A stretch of 64,000 bases of DNA from Atrichornis clamosus (Eukaryota > Chordata > Aves > Passeriformes > Menuridae), in the NCBI GenBank assembly GCA_013400975.1, contig WBMZ01014017.1, positions 60,515 to 124,514 of the forward strand. Direction: 5' to 3'. Numbering within the stretch: position 1 is the first letter of the stretch; each line of letters begins with the position of its first letter. The notes beneath the pieces were generated by a model. The model ran no database searches. It was not told the origin of the DNA and worked only from the letters and a program-made list of their open reading frames with translations. Below, piece by piece: positions 48,420-64,000 of the stretch. The position numbers and the translations under genes were made by a program.

Positions 48420-49059
48420 AGTATAATAATCTGAAACCATAAAACACCTTTAATATTTAAAACCAATGTGGATGATTCTGATTCATTTCCACAGGTATTA
48501 CTATAAGTACTAATAGTACATAAAGTGATCTTTAATTTAAAAGCCCCACGTGAAACCCTTCAAACTTGTAATAGATTGACCCCACAGTTTCACTACGTAT
48601 AGCCAATTTGCTAACAGCCATAGAGCTCTTGGTGTCACATGGCCTGTGGAGTCTTTCATGTACTCTCAGAGAGGAGAGAGAAAAATGCGTGAACAGTAGA
48701 AAAACCTGCCTTAAACAACCAGACTAAGACAAATACTACCTTTAATCCAGCACTGATCTGAAATCCACCAGACGCTACACAGCTAGTTATCTTATTTTTG
48801 CATACCAGTCCTTTTTATGTTTATGATCCTCCTCCTTTGATGTTTATAGTTTCATGCAAAGCCTCATCCAGCACAAGGAGGCTGTACCAGACCAGCTGAG
48901 TTTGCTTTGCCACCAGGCAGGAGCTGCAGCACGGCTGGGGACTCAGCCTTTGAGACGAACAGATTATCAAAGAGATCTGTGCTACTACTAAGCCTCTTTT
49001 TAGACAAAAATTTGACTGAAGTGCTCCAGATGAGAGAAGAAATGTTCCATCATTGGTTC

Positions 49060-49149
49060 TCAGTCTCTCCTTTGTTGCAGCGAGCAGCAGGCACAGCCCA
49101 GGATTTTCCTGCTGTGCTGATGTTCATCAGCCCTGGAGAACACAGCAGA
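49060..49149 (-). pseudogene. Degenerate or alternative copy of TRMU last exon
   Basis: On the minus strand a CCCAG acceptor at 49150-49154 is followed by SAVFSRADEHQHSRKILGCA CCSLQQRRD and TGA (49060-49062). The true last exon begins [20 protein letters not shown] and later has LQQ. Residues AVF, DE, S-KIL and LQQ align at matching positions. The similarity also runs about 130 bases upstream of the acceptor (for example ATTTGGTCAGA in both). The copy is in phase 0, the phase needed to follow TRMU exon 10. It is either a decayed tandem duplication about 5 kb downstream or an alternative terminal exon. Conserved residues such as Gly-Asp and Gly-Ser-Gly are changed, so a full-function product is doubtful. 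Confidence 0.75.
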
Positions 49150-52100
49150 CTGGGAGACAGAGAGTGGGAATCTCCACAGCAGCTGCCACAGGGGAGAGGA
49201 GCATATGGGACATTTTCCCTGCTCCCAAGGGCATGGGTGAACTTCCTGTCTCTGCTCTGACCAAATTTCATTAAAATCAAAGGAGAACTGGATGCAGAGA
49301 GGGATGAAACAGCTGGCTCCCATGAAGTCAGTGCTACATACCTCTTGAGTCTCTTTCTTCCCTAGGGGCTTTCTTAGAGAAAAGGAAGAATTCACCATTT
49401 ATCTCAGAGTCCAACTTGAAGTTTTTTGAAACAACCCAGATGTCCCATCCACCAGCCACAACTGCTGGGTAAGAGCTGCCACCAACACTGCTGCAGACTA
49501 CATCCAGCTCATGGCAACCCCAGAGACACAAACCCGGGAGCCCTGCAGGAATGCAGAGCACCAGAGGAATTTCTGTCATGAGCCCCCACAGCACTTCTGC
49601 AGAAATCCAGGACAGAGCAGTCAGGTCACTTTTCTCTTGATGAATCTTCTTACTGGAAGTAGGTCTTCTGTTGCTTTTCACCACATGGACTGATGTGCTG
49701 TAATAACAAGACATGGTATTTTCCTGGGAGCATCCTCAAAAAATTGTGCTATTGAATGGGAAAGGCAATGCTGAATTATCAAAGTCCAGAGTTGGGGCAG
49801 CCCCCTGGAAAACTCCCTCCAGGTAGGGACTGTTTAAGGAGTATCTCTCCATGTATTTCATTGTTTCTAGGACCTTAAACTTGCAGAGTGAGTTGGAAGC
49901 TCTTTTGTATTGAAGAAATTACTCTGTGTGCTGCAAAACTGCATAGAATGAGGAGTCCATTAGCTTTTTGCATTCTCAAGTTTCTCTAGCTGATGCTATT
50001 TCTGTAGTAAAAAGCAAGACATTTTAGAAAAGACAAGACCCAAAAGTTAGCATTCATCAGAACCCTCACACATTCAAGTAAGTGTAAGAATCGGGAGCAA
50101 GTTCTCTAAAGAAGAAAAAAAATCCCCTTTTTACCTCCAGCCATTCAAGAGCCTAAGAGTGACCAGGAAAGCAAATGACTGGCACAGCCTGGCACAGGGG
50201 ATGGAGGGCAGGCAGGACCTGAACTCTAACTAAAAAGTGTGTTTTCCCTGCTGCCAGGGCTGTCACAGGCCTGACCTGTACCACGGTCACTGCCCAGCCC
50301 CTGTGGGAGTTTAGCTCTTAAGAAGTGCTGCTCCTCAGGCAGCTTATGGCCATGCTGAAATTACTGGACAGCTTTATACCTGCCGTGAGCAAACCCACCG
50401 AGGGCACTTCTTCCAATGTACTGGCTCAGCAAAAATCTAAAAAGAAGGGAAAAGGTCACAATTATGGCTGAGTTAATTGCCACCATCTCCCAACAATGCT
50501 GTCCACGGTGGGGAGGGATGAACGTGATGTCCTGGTGCCTCCTGGTGCTGGAGCTGGAAATGGCACATCACTTCCCTGCATCACCGGAGCGTGCCATCTT
50601 GGTGTGATTATCAAATTTATCACAGATAATTTCTCAAAGCACGTAAATACACACAAGTGCAGAGAAAGCATTTTTAAAATTAAACCCGAGTCTGTTTGAT
50701 GGCACTGAATTCCCCCTGAGGCTCATTCTGCCATCCCTGGCCTCAGATCCCAACACCATCCTGGGCAAAGCAGGGACAGTAGAGATCCTCACCAGACCTT
50801 CCTGTGCTGAAGTCTCCAAACTTCTCTTGGACAAGGAGAGATTTGAAAATTCTGGTTTGGGAATAAAGGTGGAAGAGGAAGTTGTATCCTTAACTCTGAA
50901 ACAGCATGACCCTGAAATGCAGGCAGCAGAACCTTCATTCCAGTACCATCTCATTGCCTGTGTGGGAGAGTCTGCACAGGAGACTGCACACAGTCATCTG
51001 CCAGCTTCCAGAGAGAGCTCAGCCTTGTGCATAGAGGCTGATTTGCAATATATATTTATATACAAGTACATATAATGTTGCATCCAAAAATGTTATTTTT
51101 CTGCTTGTATGTATGCTAGAAAAAAGGGGGGGAAAAAAGCTTTATTAAAAACATCAGCTTTGTTCCCTGTGGTTTACAGCTAAAGAGTGAAAGCATGTGA
51201 ACACTTAATTTTGAAGCAGGAGAATGACTGTTTCTCTCAGTCCTAAAAGTCAAAGTGAATACTAAGAGCCAATGCTTTTACTGCTGCACTGTAAATACTG
51301 TGCTGCCATAGGGTGGATGAAGCCCTTCACCACACCTGTGCAGCATCTCAGTGCTCCCAAGATCCTATTCAGGTGAAAACAATCAGAGGACAGCCCTGTC
51401 CTCCAGCTCGGCAGCATCAGCTGGGGCAGGAACACTGCCAAGAAGGAGCAAAACCAGGAGTGCAGTTAAGACAGGTTTTACACAAGTACTTCTGGAATAA
51501 AACCGCACTTGGAGTGCAATTTTTCAGCCATTATACCCTCAGCAACAGGTTTCAAATATATTCACATGGCACACAGAGATTTCAATTCAGTCCCAGCCTT
51601 AGCTGACTCAAGTTGTGGTTTTTAAGTTACATGATCCTAATCTTGTTATCACACTTTCTCCTTTGGAAGGAAAAAGTCCTTTTCTAAATAGTTATGCACA
51701 TGAGCCTTTGAAACCAAATATTTCAAGACCTAAAGAGCTTAATGAGAACTTGAAATCACCTGCTTGCAATCTTTTTCCCAAAGTGACAGAAAAATGACCC
51801 AAAAAAAGTGAAAAGTCAATGAATTTTAAAGAACACGTTGATGCTAATCTTCTGCAATAGACAAAACAAAAGAAAATTCAACTGCCTGACTGCTCTTACC
51901 CTGTTCAAGCTTAACCTTGGCCAAATTCCAGCCTTGGCAAAGGCTGCGTGAGCAGTGGTGTCAGTGATGGTCCCTCGGTGGGAGCACGGCTGCCTGACCC
52001 CAGCACCAACCTCTGCTCCCACCTCACTCTTTGACCTCCCTGTTTCCAAGCTGTTACAGCTGTGCCCCTGGGCATTTTCACACCCTGTTTGAACTGGGCC

Positions 52101-53152
52101 AGGCCGCAAGCCCTGGGTCGGGTTGGAGCATGGGACTCAGGCACTGTTCTCAACACCCCTGGCACCAGCTGGGCAGACTGGTGTTGCAGAAAGCACCCCC
52201 CTCACACAGTCAGAAGTGGGGACGGTGCTGCTGATCCGGCAGTAACAGCCAGCTCCAGAGTAGAAATGTGTCCCTACAGGCAGCTCTGCCAGATGCCTCT
52301 GAGAGACTGTCCACATGCAGGACAGAATTAAATTCCTCTGGCCAAAGAGCCTGCATATGAGAGGAGCAAGGATGTCATGCAGGAGGGTAGCAAAGACCCA
52401 TATCCAGGAGAAGCACATGGGAGGGAAAGAGAAATGTCCCAACCTCTCCGAACAGTCCAAGTTATTTGGAAATGTTGGTTTAAACATAAAAGTGTTGCTG
52501 GACATGTGCAACCTGTTGTAAAGCATCCCATGCAAGAAGCTATTTGCAATTTGAATTCCTAGCTTGCAGCAGTGTGGTGAGGTTCACTGGGAGCAAGAGC
52601 AGCAATCACTTCATCATGTCAAAGGTCTTTGCTTATCATCACAGCAAGAGGCTGAGCTGCACAGAAGCTGGGAAGCAGCTCCCACCCTTCTCAGACAATG
52701 AGTCTGTACTAACCAAACTTTGTCCATATTCACCTCTGCCTCAGATGAGGATTCTTCAGCAGAACCATGAGGTAAAAATCAAAGTCCTCTGAGCCTTAAA
52801 GGTTATGGAGACCATTGCTGTAGAGGTTTCCACCAAAGAGCAGCATGCTTAAATGAAAAGAGGGAAGCAGAGCATATATTAAAACCCCTCTGTCCTGCAG
52901 GTGCTGTAGCAGACATTAATTGCATTCCATGCCAGCTATGCTACAAGCAGGGCATGGCTAAACCTTTCCTGCTAGGAGGCACTGGCTCAGTGACTCTCAG
53001 CAAACCTGGGATTGCACTGCCAGTGTAAATCTCAAAATTCTACACCCACCAGGAAAGTCCTGCTCCTGCACAACTGTACTTCAGGCACAGTTACCTTCTA
53101 CTACCATGCTGAAAGACAGCAAATAATTTTTGTTAACTTGCTGTAATGAAGT

Positions 53153-54017
53153 TTTATTATAAGTTTAAGGTATCCTCAATCTGCACCCAATCCTTATAAA
53201 CATTGGCAATTTGGATACGTTAGTCAGCTCTTCCTAATAGCCCTGCATTTTTGAGACATGGCAAAATCCAGTCATTATCAGGTCTATATTAAGCTAGATC
53301 CACAAAAACGAAATCCCTATGAATTTTCATTTTTCTCAAGCACAGCAATGCATTCTTTTCTCCAGGAGACAAATCAAACAGCCTCAGCCTTCAGTAGTTA
53401 ACAGAAAATTAGTCAGTTGTGTGCAAACATTTAACATTCAAGACTGTTTTTAAGCCCCTAAGACTTGTAATTCTGATTATGTGAACATCTGAAATGACTA
53501 CTTAATACAGTTTAAGAATCCAAAGCATTTTTATAAAACTACATAAAATCAAGAATAAGTACCTGTTGCTTGGAGTTCATTCCAAATGCTGGACTTGAAC
53601 ATCATTCATTTCTTTTCCAGAGTTCAAAGCACAAACATACATTTGGTGTTAAATAACATATATACTTTACTAGGAGCAGGTACTTTTAAGTTACAGAAAA
53701 AAAAACATTTTCACTTATGCATAGGAGATAGATATATTATTTCAGACATGATTTATTAAAATTCTTGTATGTGTAATTACAGAACAACTTAAGACATCCC
53801 TTGATACGTATTAACATAAATAGCACCATACAGTCCAGCAAAATTACACCAGACTGGCTTTAGTTTTAAACCCATTCAGCACCAGTAGTGAAGAGCTGGG
53901 ACTCTATGGTTAACTGGCCTTAAGAACACACAGATCAACAAAACCCACATTTATTATAGTTTTTATTATTCTCAGGCAGCAAATTCTCCAAAGTCCTTCA
54001 ATAAACAATCCCAGGTG
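53153..54017 (-). other. TRMU 3' UTR (probable extent)
   Basis: AT-rich sequence after the TRMU stop. Minus-strand AATAAA signals lie at 53950-53955, 53752-53757 and 53153-53158. Which one is used cannot be decided here; the furthest one sets the left limit given. Confidence 0.45.
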
Positions 54018-63565
<9,548 letters not shown>

Positions 63566-63809
63566 CTATGAAATGAAGGCGGGAATAACTTAGAAAGTTA
63601 AATTCCTACAGCCTGCACCCAAACCCTGAGTTTTTCAAGACTGGCTTTAGTAACTGCATCTTTCAGACGATGTGAGTAGCCCTGTGCTCAGCTTTACAGG
63701 ACAGTCATTGTATAGCTATGTTTTTTCTGTAGGTAATAGCTAACATAAACCCAAGCTCTTCTGGCAACCTAACAGGACGCTAAGTCTCAACTCCCGCGTT
63801 CCTCCCACT

Positions 63810-64000
63810 CCCTCCTTTACGGCTGTTCTGCTTCCCCCGAGGTGCCCGGCTCTGAGCGGTGCCCTGCCCGGGGTGGGGCCGCTCCACCGGCCCGAGGAGG
63901 CGGCTGAGTGCGGGGGAGGCGCGGGCCGGACCCGGCTGCGCGGGGACCGAGGGGGGACGCGCGGCCCCCGCAGGTGAGGGCCCGGCCCGGCCCCGCCGCC
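63810..64000. promoter_or_regulatory. CpG island, left edge (near TRMU 5' end)
   Basis: Composition shifts sharply from AT-rich intron to very GC-rich sequence with many CG dinucleotides, and the island runs off the window. It sits where TRMU intron 1 and exon 1 should be, so it is probably the TRMU promoter island. No PP-loop coding sequence is found in it. A + strand donor-like CAG/GTGAGG lies at 63971-63979. Confidence 0.7.

Larger units (their letters stand above)
44151..53100. other. Intergenic region between convergent CELSR1 and TRMU
   Basis: About 9 kb between the two 3' ends. Many 60-130 codon open frames occur on both strands with no domain or splice logic. Supported contents are the TRMU exon copy at 49060-49149, the inverted repeats at 47888-47923 and 48394-48419, and the telomere-like tract at 47431-47460. 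Transcripts that use the exon copy would make part of this region a TRMU intron. Confidence 0.6.

Noticed and set aside
50634..51075. Overlapping open frames on both strands in the intergenic gap
   Set aside because: No similarity to TRMU exons or to known families; no flanking splice sites that fit.
63566..64000. TRMU exon 1 within the CpG island
   Set aside because: No sequence encoding the SGGVDS PP-loop is present on the minus strand before the edge, so exon 1 must lie beyond 64000.

Overview
The window is a piece of a vertebrate nuclear genome, most likely a bird. It carries two spliced, convergent protein-coding genes with short introns, CR1-type LINE fragments (the dominant avian retrotransposon) and a CpG-rich right edge. 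No bacterial, organellar or viral gene structure is visible. I placed exons by matching translated segments to remembered vertebrate proteins and then requiring consistent AG/GT borders and reading phase. No alignment was run.

Positions 1 to about 44150 hold the 3' part of CELSR1 on the + strand (flamingo-type seven-pass adhesion GPCR cadherin). There are 27 consecutive exons (labelled E1-E27 within this window), about 1360 codons. They run from the second laminin-G domain through two EGF repeats, laminin-EGF modules, hormone-receptor domain, GAIN domain with GPS, seven membrane segments and the long cytoplasmic tail. All exon phases join without a frame break. The cadherin repeats and first laminin-G domain lie left of the window.

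Positions about 44150 to 53100 are intergenic, between the two convergent 3' ends. They contain no convincing independent gene. They do contain a decayed or alternative copy of the last TRMU exon (49060-49149, minus), two perfect inverted repeats and a short telomere-like tract.

Positions about 53100 to 64000 hold TRMU (mitochondrial tRNA 2-thiouridylase, MnmA family) on the minus strand. Ten exons matching human exons 2-11 are present (387 codons before the stop). Exon 1, with the start codon and PP-loop, is beyond the right edge. The last ~200 bases are a CpG island. CELSR1 next to TRMU, tail to tail, matches the arrangement I recall for human 22q13.31.

The two genes have unrelated jobs: CELSR1 acts at the cell surface in planar cell polarity, and TRMU in mitochondrial translation. 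The observations most worth checking are: a splice-controlled CELSR1 C-terminus that can end in ETSI, a class I PDZ ligand; the in-frame duplicate TRMU terminal exon; a GPS that keeps the cleavage residues I recall as lost in human CELSR1; a 14-codon alternative donor in the CELSR1 tail; a GC-AG intron in TRMU; and a NAGNAG acceptor in the GAIN-domain region.
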